NCBI GenBank assembly: GCA_964454265.1
Contig: CAYVXD010000012.1
Location: 1 to 50,623 of the forward strand
Source of the DNA: JAUWMI01 sp964454265
GTDB lineage: Bacteria > Sumerlaeota > Sumerlaeia > MWCT01 > JAUWMI01
DNA length: 50,623 nucleotides
Direction: 5' to 3'
Shown here: in pieces, positions 1-7,990 of the stretch
How positions within the stretch are numbered: position 1 is the stretch's first letter
Layout: every line of letters begins with the position of its first letter
Notes under the pieces: model-generated
The model's input: only the letters and a program-made list of their open reading frames with translations
Database searches by the model: none
What the model was told of the DNA's origin: nothing
Made by a program: the position numbers and the translations under genes

Positions 1-1779
1 CTTCTCGCCCAGATTCATGTATGCCTCGCCGAGGCGAAGGTAAATTTCGCTGGCCTCCAGCCGCTCGCATAAGCGCGTCAGGTGGTGGACTGCCTCGTCG
101 TAGCGCTTCTCATCGAGAAGAAGCACAGTGTAGGCGCTGCGGCAGTCGGAATGCTCCGGGTTCAGTGCAAGGGCGGTGCGGAATTCTTGTTCTGCATCTG
201 CTTTCGCATCATACTGAAGGAGAATAGTTGCCCGCCTATAGTGGTAGTCGCTTTGCATAGGGACCAGGCTTAATCCCAGCGCAAGTGCAAACCCCATCGC
301 TATCAGGCCCACCAGCACGTATGCAATCCAGCGGGTCGGCAAAAATCGAAATTCCAGCTCACGTGGTATTCTCAGCTTCTCGACATAAGCCGTGATCTTC
401 AACTGTCCATAGTCGAGTTCCAGCGGAAGCAGGAATTGCGATCGTGCCTTTTGCGTATTGTCTTTCAGCACTATCGGGATGCACAGGAGAGAGAAGAAGA
501 GCACAGTGGAGGTGGGAAGCCGAAGCGGATAGTTCATCATTGATTGAATAACAAACGTGCTCATACAGGCGATTGCGCAAAGGCGGATGAGAAAATTTAT
601 CTTGCCCGAACGTGCAAGCCCATGAGCCAGCTCTCTGTAAAAGAGGGCGATGATAAACACCATGGCCCCCAGGCCAAACACGCCCAGCTCGGCCCAGAGC
701 TGCAGCAGCTCGTTATGTGCTGCATTAGTATATGCGCCAGCGTATACCATGAGATCGGGTCGTCCAAACAGCATGGGCGAGAATTCCTGCACGTAGCGGT
801 AGGGGAAGTTGCCTGCGCCAATGCCTAGCCAGGGATTTTTCCGGATCATCTCTGAGGTATTGGCCCAGATGACAAGCCGGGTTGGCCAGCCAGCTTTCCA
901 GCGCTCCGATTCAAAAGCCTCGCGGAAGATAGAGGGCCGATGCGGATTAAGGAAATGGTTCGTTGTATAGAACAGAGTGATCAGAGCGAAGCCCGCGAAG
1001 AGCACTGCCACGCGTAGCGCCTTGCGACGCCAGAATCGTTGCGATTCGCAGCGAATCAGCATAAATCCCAGCACGAGGCACGCGACGACGACGCTGGCAT
1101 TCGAGGTTACCGACCAGCAGACAACCATACCGGCGTACAATATGCCCAGTACGCCAAGCGTGAGAATCTCCCGCACCTTGCCGCGCACGTATAGGTAGAG
1201 CAGCAGTGCGACGGGAAACACGAAAGCCAGATAGTCGCCAATGTAGTTCGTATTGCCGAGACCTGCACTCAGAAAGCCGCGCCAGTCCGAGAGGCGAGGC
1301 ACAATGGGAAGACGGCCCGGGGCAAATGCCTGCGTAAAGTCCTGGTAAAGCACCCAGACACCCGTCAGAAAAGCACTGGCCACGAGCGCCCACCCCAGTA
1401 TCATCACGCGCCTCCGGTTTCCATTAAGATAGTCCTGAAGCACCAGTATAATCAGGTAAATCATGAGGAGAAACCGGATGTGGTCTTTGGCAAGTGACCA
1501 ACTCTGGGCTTTGACGAGGGAGAGAAAGTTTATGACGAGAAACACGAGTAACGCAACGTTCAGATAACTGAGCGACAGCCAAAAAGAACGTCCCCGCACC
1601 AGCGCTATAAAAGTAAGGCCCACGAGCAGCAGGCCAAAAAAGCTAATCCAGACGGTCTTCGGAAGGTCGAAATTGTTATAGGTGTATGGATTGATGTAGA
1701 GAGCGGTCCCGCCCAGGAGAAGTAGCAGGCAGAGAGTTCTTCCTTGCCGACATAAATATAGGAATTTGCCTTCAGACAT
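1..1779 (-). CDS. O-antigen ligase-like membrane protein with C-terminal TPRs (partial, runs off left edge)
   Basis: An open frame of 593 codons runs from an ATG at 1779 off the left edge with no stop. The translation has about a dozen hydrophobic segments in its first 450 residues. It has the Wzy_C/O-antigen-ligase hallmark near the middle, a periplasmic loop with WLGIGAGNFPYRY and the segment AYTNAAHNELLQLWAELG. In this family that loop carries the conserved residues for polymer transfer. The last ~90 residues (window 1-270) are TPR-like, for example the helix AEQEFRTALALNPEHSDC. Ligases and polymerases of this family move undecaprenyl-linked glycans to lipid A or proteins at the periplasmic face. 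The start is weakly supported by a GGA about 9 nt upstream. The ATG at 1817 lies in another frame that closes after 70 codons, so it is not the start. Confidence 0.85.
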   Translation of the reverse strand, partial: MSEGKFLYLCRQGRTLCLLLLLGGTALYINPYTYNNFDLPKTVWISFFGLLLVGLTFIALVRGRSFWLSLSYLNVALLVFLVINFLSLVKAQSWSLAKDHIRFLLMIYLIILVLQDYLNGNRRRVMILGWALVASAFLTGVWVLYQDFTQAFAPGRLPIVPRLSDWRGFLSAGLGNTNYIGDYLAFVFPVALLLYLYVRGKVREILTLGVLGILYAGMVVCWSVTSNASVVVACLVLGFMLIRCESQRFWRRKALRVAVLFAGFALITLFYTTNHFLNPHRPSIFREAFESERWKAGWPTRLVIWANTSEMIRKNPWLGIGAGNFPYRYVQEFSPMLFGRPDLMVYAGAYTNAAHNELLQLWAELGVFGLGAMVFIIALFYRELAHGLARSGKINFLIRLCAIACMSTFVIQSMMNYPLRLPTSTVLFFSLLCIPIVLKDNTQKARSQFLLPLELDYGQLKITAYVEKLRIPRELEFRFLPTRWIAYVLVGLIAMGFALALGLSLVPMQSDYHYRRATILLQYDAKADAEQEFRTALALNPEHSDCRSAYTVLLLDEKRYDEAVHHLTRLCERLEASEIYLRLGEAYMNLGEK

Positions 1780-1935
1780 GCGCGTTCCAGACGATGCAAA
1801 AACTTTACCATAGACACCTAGGATAGGAAGTGAGAATTGTAAACAAAAAATTGCGTTTTGCCACCTGGCCGAGCCTACCCGTAATTAATTCCCAGGCACA
1901 GCTCTTTCGTATGTCGAAGAGAAAAAACGGGAATC

Positions 1936-2008
1936 TTCGTGTACTTCGTGCGCTTCGTGGTATATATATTTAGAACCAATTACCACGAAGATCACGAAGA
2001 AAATACAC
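1936..2008. repeat. Imperfect inverted repeat of CTTCGTG / CACGAAG units
   Basis: Three CTTCGTG-type units on the left (about 1937-1960) face two CACGAAG units on the right (1983-2000), around an AT-rich loop. The array could fold into a long imperfect hairpin. It sits in the non-coding 1780-2174 stretch between two divergent genes, directly beside the palindrome at 2007. No gene was seen in this stretch. Confidence 0.6.
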
Positions 2009-2035
2009 GGGGCAGGCACAAGGCCTGCCCCTACA
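2007..2035. repeat. Dispersed palindrome, GGGGCAGG core
   Basis: Arms GGGGCAGGC and GCCTGCCCC face each other, followed by TAC. This is one member of the palindrome family that recurs at 11857, 11989, 24779, 37028, 37147, 42217, 44409 and 47542. Confidence 0.75.
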
Positions 2036-2174
2036 ATATTAACGTGGAATGAGGCCAAGCGCTGGGGCAAGCATGCAAAACGAAATTCACTTGCAAAAGC
2101 CTCGCTATTCCGGCAGTCTAAGCTTGTCTATTTTTGATTCTTCGTAAAGCCAAACGAGAAACGGAACGATTGCA

Positions 2175-3197
2175 ATGCTGCGTCGTGGCTATTATAGTTG
2201 GCCGGTCTGCTGCATCACTCTTTTTATCGCCATGCTATGTATAGGTCTGGGTCTATTCTCGCGCAGCGTCGGGCAGGAAGCCTCGGAGAAAATAAGTTCA
2301 CCAACATCGAGACCTGCTGTCCCTCGTGTATTCCGGATGGGATTCCTGCGTACAGACCTCGAACAGGAGCTCGGCATGGCGTGGTACGAAGCTCTCAAGG
2401 CCTCCCTGGAGGAGAATGAACAGGTAATGCGCACGTTGCAAGAAGCAGGCTTTTCGGAGATCGCGGTGCTTCCGACCGATGGTCATGAGGACATGATCCA
2501 GGCAATGAATCACAAGGAGTTCGACGTGGCGTTCTGCTCGTCCTATGTATTCGCAAGGGTAGAGGAGGGGAATTATCACGTCATTCTGCAGTTGCGGCGA
2601 GACTCCGACATCTGGGATACGCGAGGTGGAGGACGTGTTTTGCAAAAGGGTGTCGTATTTGTGAATAACAGGAGTCCCTTGTACAGAGCAAATCTCCGCA
2701 ATGATGTAGCAAAACAGACCATAGTCAACTATGTCCCCCAGCAGCGTATGGCCTTTGTCAGCTCATACAGCGCTCCATCGTACGTCTATCCTCTGGTGAA
2801 GCTCTATAAGCAGTTTAGCGGGGTTCAACCGCGAAGTTTCGTCTTTTGCGGCTCCTCAGAAGAAGTGGTAAAATACGTCATTAATGGCCTGGTTGACATC
2901 GGGGCATGTGAGGCAGGTGTGATTGACGAGGTGGTTCACTCAATTGGCCCAGAAATCAGGCCAGGACGCCTGGTACGGGTAATTTTTGAAACCGATTTCC
3001 TGCCCACGGATCCCATTGCACTGAAAGCAGAGCATTATCCGCGGCATCCTGTAGGATTGGCGATAAAGGAGGCAATCAAAAGCTTTTACAATCAAGGCCC
3101 GGCAGGGAAGCCTCGGGTAGAGAATAGCCAGGATCTTTACTATCAGAATTTACGCGAAGTGATAGCCGAATTCCACACACTGCGAGCTGCGAGGTAG
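2175..3197 (+). CDS. PhnD-like periplasmic substrate-binding protein (sensor partner)
   Basis: 340 residues. The N-terminus has an Arg pair and a hydrophobic stretch (about residues 9-30) that reads as a signal peptide or uncleaved anchor. The mature part matches the type 2 periplasmic binding fold of the PhnD/SsuA/transferrin group: an opening strand 'FRMGFLRTDLEQEL', a mid segment 'FDVAFCSSYVFARV', and a later 'VINGLVDIGACEAGVIDEV' that lines the ligand cleft in relatives. In the family these proteins bind phosphonate, phosphite or similar anions. No ABC permease or ATPase gene is nearby. The gene ends one base before a histidine kinase, so it most likely feeds a sensor rather than a transporter. 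The ligand cannot be read from the sequence. The ribosome-binding site is weak, so the exact start is uncertain. Confidence 0.82.
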   Translation: MLRRGYYSWPVCCITLFIAMLCIGLGLFSRSVGQEASEKISSPTSRPAVPRVFRMGFLRTDLEQELGMAWYEALKASLEENEQVMRTLQEAGFSEIAVLPTDGHEDMIQAMNHKEFDVAFCSSYVFARVEEGNYHVILQLRRDSDIWDTRGGGRVLQKGVVFVNNRSPLYRANLRNDVAKQTIVNYVPQQRMAFVSSYSAPSYVYPLVKLYKQFSGVQPRSFVFCGSSEEVVKYVINGLVDIGACEAGVIDEVVHSIGPEIRPGRLVRVIFETDFLPTDPIALKAEHYPRHPVGLAIKEAIKSFYNQGPAGKPRVENSQDLYYQNLREVIAEFHTLRAAR

Positions 3198-3198
3198 T

Positions 3199-4500
3199 GT
3201 GGTGCGCATTGATCGAACCAATCTGATCATCTACATTGCCAACATTGTATTTCTGATTGTTGGAATCACAGTGTTGATATTCCTGCAGCGCAGTTTTATT
3301 CGCGACCGCGATGCCTCGATTGAGAGTATCAAGGGAATGTTCAGTCGGGAGCGCGTGCTGAAGGGGCGAGAAGACATCGGAATAAAATTTTCACAAATTG
3401 AAAGTATCGTAAAGATTAATCGCCGCAGTATTTTTATCCGTGACATCTACGTTTCCAAGATCATTGCCAATGTTGGCGAGCATTTGGTGCATCCCTTCGC
3501 CTACGCGGCGCTGCATCGTGATTGGCGCACACGGCTGGAGCACTTTCGCCGTGAACCGCTGATCGAGAATCGAACGGTTTACGGCTATTTGTACATTGAC
3601 CTCGATGAGCGGCCAATCACAACAGTGCGGGTTGCTACAGTGGGTCTGGCTGTACTGCTCGTGGTGGTGCTAGTCTTCCTGATGAGTCGGCTGCGTACAC
3701 AGGAGAAGGTAATTACCAAGACAACCGTGGAGCTCGAAGAGAAGCGTCAGGAGATGATCCGCCTGGAGCGACTGGCTCTGGCTGGTCAGCTAACAGCAAA
3801 CATCTTTCACGACATTAAAAAGCCGGTTCTGAACATTAAACACGAGCTCGCAGACCTTGCCCGGCAGATGAGCAGCATACCGAATGGGACTGCACAGCTC
3901 GAAGGCATTCAGCGCCACGTGGATCTCTTCTTCGCTATTCTACGCGATCTCAATATCGAGCGCTTCGTACGCTCTGGTGATCGAGAGAAAGAGTATGTGG
4001 ACGTTAATGACATGCTGGAACGCGCGTTCCAGCTGGTTAAATATGAACGCGGAGGAACAGAGATTCAAAAGCTCTATGCACCAGCACTTCCACCGATTCT
4101 AGCCCACCCGTATAAGATGATTCAGGTCTTCTCAAATATTATCTTGAATGCGTTTCAGGCTATGGAGGGCAAGGGTAAATTAACCCTGCGAACAATACTG
4201 ACCGACGCAGGCATTCGCATCGAGATCGCTGACACCGGCCCCGGAATTTCACCCGATCACCTGCACAATATCTTCACCCCGTTCTTTACCACTCGCAGCC
4301 AGCATGACGGAGCAGGGCTGGGCCTGTACATTTCGAAAAATATTATTGACGAACTGCAGGGTGAAATTACGGTAGAGAGTAGTAAAAACGTTGGCACCTG
4401 TTTTACCATCGTTATCCCCGTCCCTGCGGAAGCGCCGACCACGCGCGAGTCGCCAGTCACCGCCAGCGCTGTGCCGCCAAAAACGGACGGAACGGCGTAA
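3199..4500 (+). CDS. Membrane histidine kinase
   Basis: 433 residues from a GTG that follows the upstream stop by one base. TM1 lies at about 9-29, a periplasmic segment of ~115 residues follows, and TM2 is at about 144-163. A short coiled coil (165-190) leads to the H-box, LTANIFHDIKKPV, with the phospho-accepting His204. The HATPase domain shows the N-box (NIILNAFQAM), the G1 box (DTGPGI), an F box (FTPFFTT) and the G2 box (GAGLGLYI), so all catalytic boxes are present. No PAS or GAF domain is visible. The periplasmic part is small, which fits sensing through the adjacent binding protein. The gene precedes its response regulator by 53 bp. Confidence 0.93.
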   Translation: MVRIDRTNLIIYIANIVFLIVGITVLIFLQRSFIRDRDASIESIKGMFSRERVLKGREDIGIKFSQIESIVKINRRSIFIRDIYVSKIIANVGEHLVHPFAYAALHRDWRTRLEHFRREPLIENRTVYGYLYIDLDERPITTVRVATVGLAVLLVVVLVFLMSRLRTQEKVITKTTVELEEKRQEMIRLERLALAGQLTANIFHDIKKPVLNIKHELADLARQMSSIPNGTAQLEGIQRHVDLFFAILRDLNIERFVRSGDREKEYVDVNDMLERAFQLVKYERGGTEIQKLYAPALPPILAHPYKMIQVFSNIILNAFQAMEGKGKLTLRTILTDAGIRIEIADTGPGISPDHLHNIFTPFFTTRSQHDGAGLGLYISKNIIDELQGEITVESSKNVGTCFTIVIPVPAEAPTTRESPVTASAVPPKTDGTA

Positions 4501-4553
4501 GCTATCCTGGTGGTGTTGCGCTGAGCACAACAGGAAGTTATAGGTGAAGCACT

Positions 4554-5957
4554 ATGAATGGAGAACCACACATACTTATAATTGAGGACGACGAGGTCTT
4601 TGCCCAGCGGCTGAAGCGCAATCTGGAATTAGAGCAGTTACACGTGGATACAGCCACTGGCGGGCGCCAGGGACTTGATCTGCTTAAGAAGCGCTATTAT
4701 GACCTTGTAATCACAGACATCAAGATGCCCGAGGTGAGCGGCCTGGACGTATTGCGCATCATCAAGCAGGGGCTGGAACAAGGTCTTGACACAGACCTAC
4801 CGGTGGTGGTGCTAACGTCAGTGAATTCCGTGGAGACGGCAGTAGAGGCAATGAAGCTCGGCGCAGTGGATTACATCACGAAGGAGAGCGAGAAAGACGA
4901 AATTCTGGTGCGCCTGCGCAAAGTTCTGGAACAAAGCCAGCTGATCAATGAGAATCGCTATCTCAGAGACCAGCTTGAACGCAGCAGTGAGTTTAAGGAG
5001 TTCGTGGGCGAGAGCCGAGCAATACGCCGCATCAAGAAAGAAATCGCCGAGGTAGTGCGCAGTACCGTCTCAGTAATGCTGACCGGGGAGACGGGTGTAG
5101 GCAAAGAGCTCGTGGCGCGGGCAATTCACCGGATGGGCCCAACGGCCCGCGGCCCCTTCATTGACATCAATTGTGCGGCGCTGCCAGATGAAAATTTATT
5201 CCAGTCAGAGCTATTTGGCCACGAAAAAGGTGCATTCACCGATGCCCATGCGCAGCGCAAAGGAAAGTTTGAACTGGCCAATGGCGGTATTCTTTTCCTC
5301 GACGAGATCAGCGAGCTCTCGAAAGACTCACAGGCAAAGATTCTCAAGGCCATTGAGAATCTTGAGATCACTCGCCTGGGCGGCTCGAAGGTTATTCGTG
5401 TCAACTGTCGCTTTATCTTTGCGACAAACAGGAATCTGCTGCAAATGCTTAAGGAAGGGCGGTTTCGAGAGGATCTATATTACCGGGTCAACGTGTTTCC
5501 GATTCACATTCCGCCGCTGTGTGAGCGTAAGGAAGACGTTTCTCTGCTGGCAAATTTCTTTCTCGATCATTTCTATAGGAAGTATTTGAAGCCACTCAAG
5601 ACTATCGATCCGCAGGCCATGCAGCTCTTACTGTCATACCCCTGGCCTGGAAACGTCCGGGAGCTGCGCAATATTATCGAGCGCCTGGTCATCCGAACTA
5701 AGGAGCAAACGATTTCCTACCACGACGTGCTCGAGTGTGGCATCACTAGCGCTGCCGCCAGCGAGTCGATCATTCAGATTCCCGATTCCGGAATCAAGAT
5801 TGATAATCTGGAAAAACAGCTGGTGATTGAGGCGCTGAAGAAAGCGGATTGGAATCAGAAAGCAGCTGCCGGGCTACTGGGTATTTCCGTGGATCGAATG
5901 AATGCCCGCGTTAAAAAATTCGGGATCAAACACCCTTCCTGGCGCGTACACAAGTAG
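4554..5957 (+). CDS. NtrC-family sigma-54 response regulator
   Basis: 467 residues. The receiver domain (1-125) has the acidic pair E11-D12 and phospho-acceptor Asp55 in 'DLVITDIKMPE', with K110 near its end. The AAA+ domain (~150-375) has Walker A GETGVGKE (178-185), Walker B GGILFLDE (244-251) and the arginine-finger region FREDLYYRVNVFPI. A Fis-type helix-turn-helix closes the protein (about 435-460). The sigma-54 contact loop reads GAFTDA (226-231) rather than GAFTGA. The threonine needed for contact is kept, and such variants exist in the family. The protein should activate sigma-54 promoters when phosphorylated by the kinase upstream. I found no convincing -24/-12 promoter in the window, so its targets may lie elsewhere. 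Confidence 0.95.
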   Translation: MNGEPHILIIEDDEVFAQRLKRNLELEQLHVDTATGGRQGLDLLKKRYYDLVITDIKMPEVSGLDVLRIIKQGLEQGLDTDLPVVVLTSVNSVETAVEAMKLGAVDYITKESEKDEILVRLRKVLEQSQLINENRYLRDQLERSSEFKEFVGESRAIRRIKKEIAEVVRSTVSVMLTGETGVGKELVARAIHRMGPTARGPFIDINCAALPDENLFQSELFGHEKGAFTDAHAQRKGKFELANGGILFLDEISELSKDSQAKILKAIENLEITRLGGSKVIRVNCRFIFATNRNLLQMLKEGRFREDLYYRVNVFPIHIPPLCERKEDVSLLANFFLDHFYRKYLKPLKTIDPQAMQLLLSYPWPGNVRELRNIIERLVIRTKEQTISYHDVLECGITSAAASESIIQIPDSGIKIDNLEKQLVIEALKKADWNQKAAAGLLGISVDRMNARVKKFGIKHPSWRVHK

Positions 5958-6019
5958 CCGGCGCAGTACAACCGGCTGTTCACAAATATTTACATTAGGC
6001 GACATTCTGCGAATGTCGA
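5955..6019. terminator. Two hairpins after the response regulator gene
   Basis: The first hairpin pairs AGCCGG (5955-5960, overlapping the stop codon) with CCGGCT (5972-5977). The second, at 6000-6018, is CGACATTC-TGC-GAATGTCG, eight perfect base pairs with a 3-nt loop. Neither is followed by a clean T-run, so Rho-independent termination is only possible. The second hairpin recurs almost unchanged at 47334-47352. The whole 5958-6370 stretch holds only these hairpins and the broken gene at 6056. Confidence 0.5.
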
Positions 6020-6055
6020 ATTGTAAATTGAAGATTGCAAATTGCAGATTTTAAA

Positions 6056-6208
6056 ATGGAAGAAAAAGCAACGGAACTTTCAGAGAGATTATTAGATTAC
6101 GGTGTTGAAATTGTAAAACTTACTACAAAGCTTGGGAAAACGCCAGGTAGGAAGCATATAGCCAATCAATCATTACGGCAAAGAAGGGGAAGTAAATTTG
6201 CAATTTAA
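6056..6208 (+). pseudogene. Truncated four-helix bundle protein (23S rRNA IVS-protein family)
   Basis: A 50-codon frame begins MEEKATELSERLLDYG and continues VEIVKLTTKLGKTPGRKHIANQSLRQ. This matches the start of the small four-helix-bundle proteins found in 23S rRNA intervening sequences and elsewhere, which typically read ELSERLLDFAVRIIKL...GKHIANQLLRSG and are ~120 residues long. Here the frame is lost right after the 'NQLLRSG'-like position and stops, so helices 3 and 4 are missing. The remnant is flanked by AT-rich, AATTGCAAATTG-like sequence on both sides. Family assignment rests on remembered consensus. Confidence 0.6.
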
Positions 6209-6370
6209 AATTTCCAATTTTCGTTTTACAATTTTGTATTCACGAAGTATCAGAACGTCGCTTAACAAAACATTCACGCTGCGGTCTGTCGCCCTTGCCG
6301 TTCGGAAAATCCCCTGGGGCGAGTTCGTGTATACAAGACAATATTTGCATAATTGGCTTGAGAAACCAGC

Positions 6371-7804
6371 ATGGCTACCGTTCTTCTGCTTGGCGTAGGC
6401 CCTACACCAGCGCCAGCAATCACAAAGCTATATGCGCCTGGCCTCCGGCTCTGGATTTTCACGCGTACCCTGGCCGCTAATGGACACAGGGTCATTATGG
6501 GAGAAGCTCAGTTTGCCGGGGAAGCAGAGAAGCTTGAAGCATCCTTCGAGCCCGAACCACTCTTTGCCAATGCTGTGCGAGTGCGGATGCCGGCGTCACC
6601 TGAAGCAGCAGCGCCAATGATTGAGCGCTTGGTGCAAGAGCATCAGCCGGCGTGCCTGGTAGCGACCACTGACGTAATGATTCTTGCAGCATGCCTTGCG
6701 CGCGTTTCCGTTCCCTGCTGGTTTGACTTTAACGGCCATCCGATGGCCGAGCGACAGATGCAGGCCAAGGTATTTGGCAGCGACGGAGGACTACTGGCCC
6801 AATGGCGCTATGTGGTGCCGGCGCTCCTGTGCGGGGATCATTTCTCCGTATGTTCACTGCCACAGAAGTATGCGCTAATCGGCGAGCTGGGCTGTTGCGG
6901 ACGCCTTAACCAGTGGACGGCCGGCCATGACCTGGTAGACGTGATTGTTCCCGGCTATATAGAGCAGCAGGTGTCAGTTCAGCGGAAGCCAGCGATCCGT
7001 GGGCCGATTGTCGGCCCAGATGCGTTTGTGATGCTCTGGACAGGTGGCTACAATACCTGGGTAGACGTTGAGACCTTGTTCCATGGGGTGGAATACGCCA
7101 TGGAGCGCAGCCCGACCCTCCATTATGTCTCCACTGGAGGTGCTATTCAGGGCCAGGACGAACAGACATTTGCGCGCTTCCAGAACCTGGTGGCGCAGTC
7201 GCCGCATCGCGACCGCTATCATCTCTGCGGCTGGGTTCCACTGGCTGATTTGCAGAACTACTATCTTGACGCAGATGTGGCAGTCAATATTGACATCTTT
7301 TCATACGAGGGTCTGCTTGGTGCGCGCAATCGAATGTTCGGCTGGATTCTGGCTGAGCTGCCCGTGGTCTCGACGAGCCTGAGCGAGTTCCCACGGGAGC
7401 TGGAGGCACAGGGATTGATTTCAACATTCCAGATAGGCGATTCATGCGGGCTTGGCAAGCTGCTGCTTCACATCGAGCAGCATAAAGAAGAGCACCGGCA
7501 GAAAGCACGAGCCGCAAAAGAATTTGTCATCAAGCACTGTGCCCCGGAAAAACTTCTCGCTCCGCTCTTACAGTGGGTCCAGCATCCACAGCATGCAGCG
7601 GATCTTCGTCAAGCTGCAGGGACAGATACGGCAAAGAGTGCGCCATACCCTGATAATTCTCTGGCACAGACGTTCGTCCAGATGCTCGAACTGGCAGACC
7701 GGGTCGAAGAGCAGCAGTGTCGCATTCAGACTCTCTCCGCCGAACTGGAGCGGATTAGAGGTAATCGCCTGTATCGCTGGTATAAGAGGTTCTTCGGACG
7801 CTAA
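6371..7804 (+). CDS. Glycosyltransferase, GT4-like, with C-terminal coiled coil
   Basis: 477 residues. A Rossmann-type start (MATVLLLGVGPTPAPAI) is followed by a second domain starting near 215 with 'FVMLWTGGYNTWVD', 'STGGAIQGQDE', 'YHLCGWVPLADLQNYYLDADVAVNID' and 'RMFGWILAELPVVST'. This order is typical of GT-B enzymes, where the C-terminal domain binds the sugar nucleotide. The usual EPFG-type E-x7-E motif is not clean, so donor and linkage are unknown. Residues ~435-470 form a coiled coil ending in a basic tail (RWYKRFFGR), similar in plan to the GT4 at 14375. It stands first in a same-strand group with radical SAM, SGNH and GH3 genes. The ribosome-binding site is weak. Confidence 0.8.
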   Translation: MATVLLLGVGPTPAPAITKLYAPGLRLWIFTRTLAANGHRVIMGEAQFAGEAEKLEASFEPEPLFANAVRVRMPASPEAAAPMIERLVQEHQPACLVATTDVMILAACLARVSVPCWFDFNGHPMAERQMQAKVFGSDGGLLAQWRYVVPALLCGDHFSVCSLPQKYALIGELGCCGRLNQWTAGHDLVDVIVPGYIEQQVSVQRKPAIRGPIVGPDAFVMLWTGGYNTWVDVETLFHGVEYAMERSPTLHYVSTGGAIQGQDEQTFARFQNLVAQSPHRDRYHLCGWVPLADLQNYYLDADVAVNIDIFSYEGLLGARNRMFGWILAELPVVSTSLSEFPRELEAQGLISTFQIGDSCGLGKLLLHIEQHKEEHRQKARAAKEFVIKHCAPEKLLAPLLQWVQHPQHAADLRQAAGTDTAKSAPYPDNSLAQTFVQMLELADRVEEQQCRIQTLSAELERIRGNRLYRWYKRFFGR

Positions 7805-7920
7805 GAAGCCTTCTTCCCGCAGCCAGATGAATCGGGCTGGCCAGCGGGTGCAAATACAACTATGGGCGGCAAACTAGGCATTAGCCTGTTCCACGGCGTA
7901 CTGACCTTTAGAGACTCTTT

Positions 7921-7961
7921 CACAACGTGCGCCTAAGGCGCATGCACCTTGTGCCGTTGTG
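7921..7961 (+). promoter_or_regulatory. 41-nt perfect three-way-junction element in the leader of the radical SAM gene
   Basis: The outer stem pairs CACAACG (7921-7927) with CGTTGTG (7955-7961). It encloses two perfect hairpins: TGCGCC-TAA-GGCGCA (7928-7942) and, after one T, GCAC-CTT-GTGC (7944-7954). The structure ends 29 nt before the ATG at 7991. It could be a leader RNA, an attenuator, or a mobile palindrome of the kind scattered through the window. Confidence 0.6.
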
Positions 7962-7990
7962 GTTTGATAGTGCTTTTAGAAAGGAAATCT

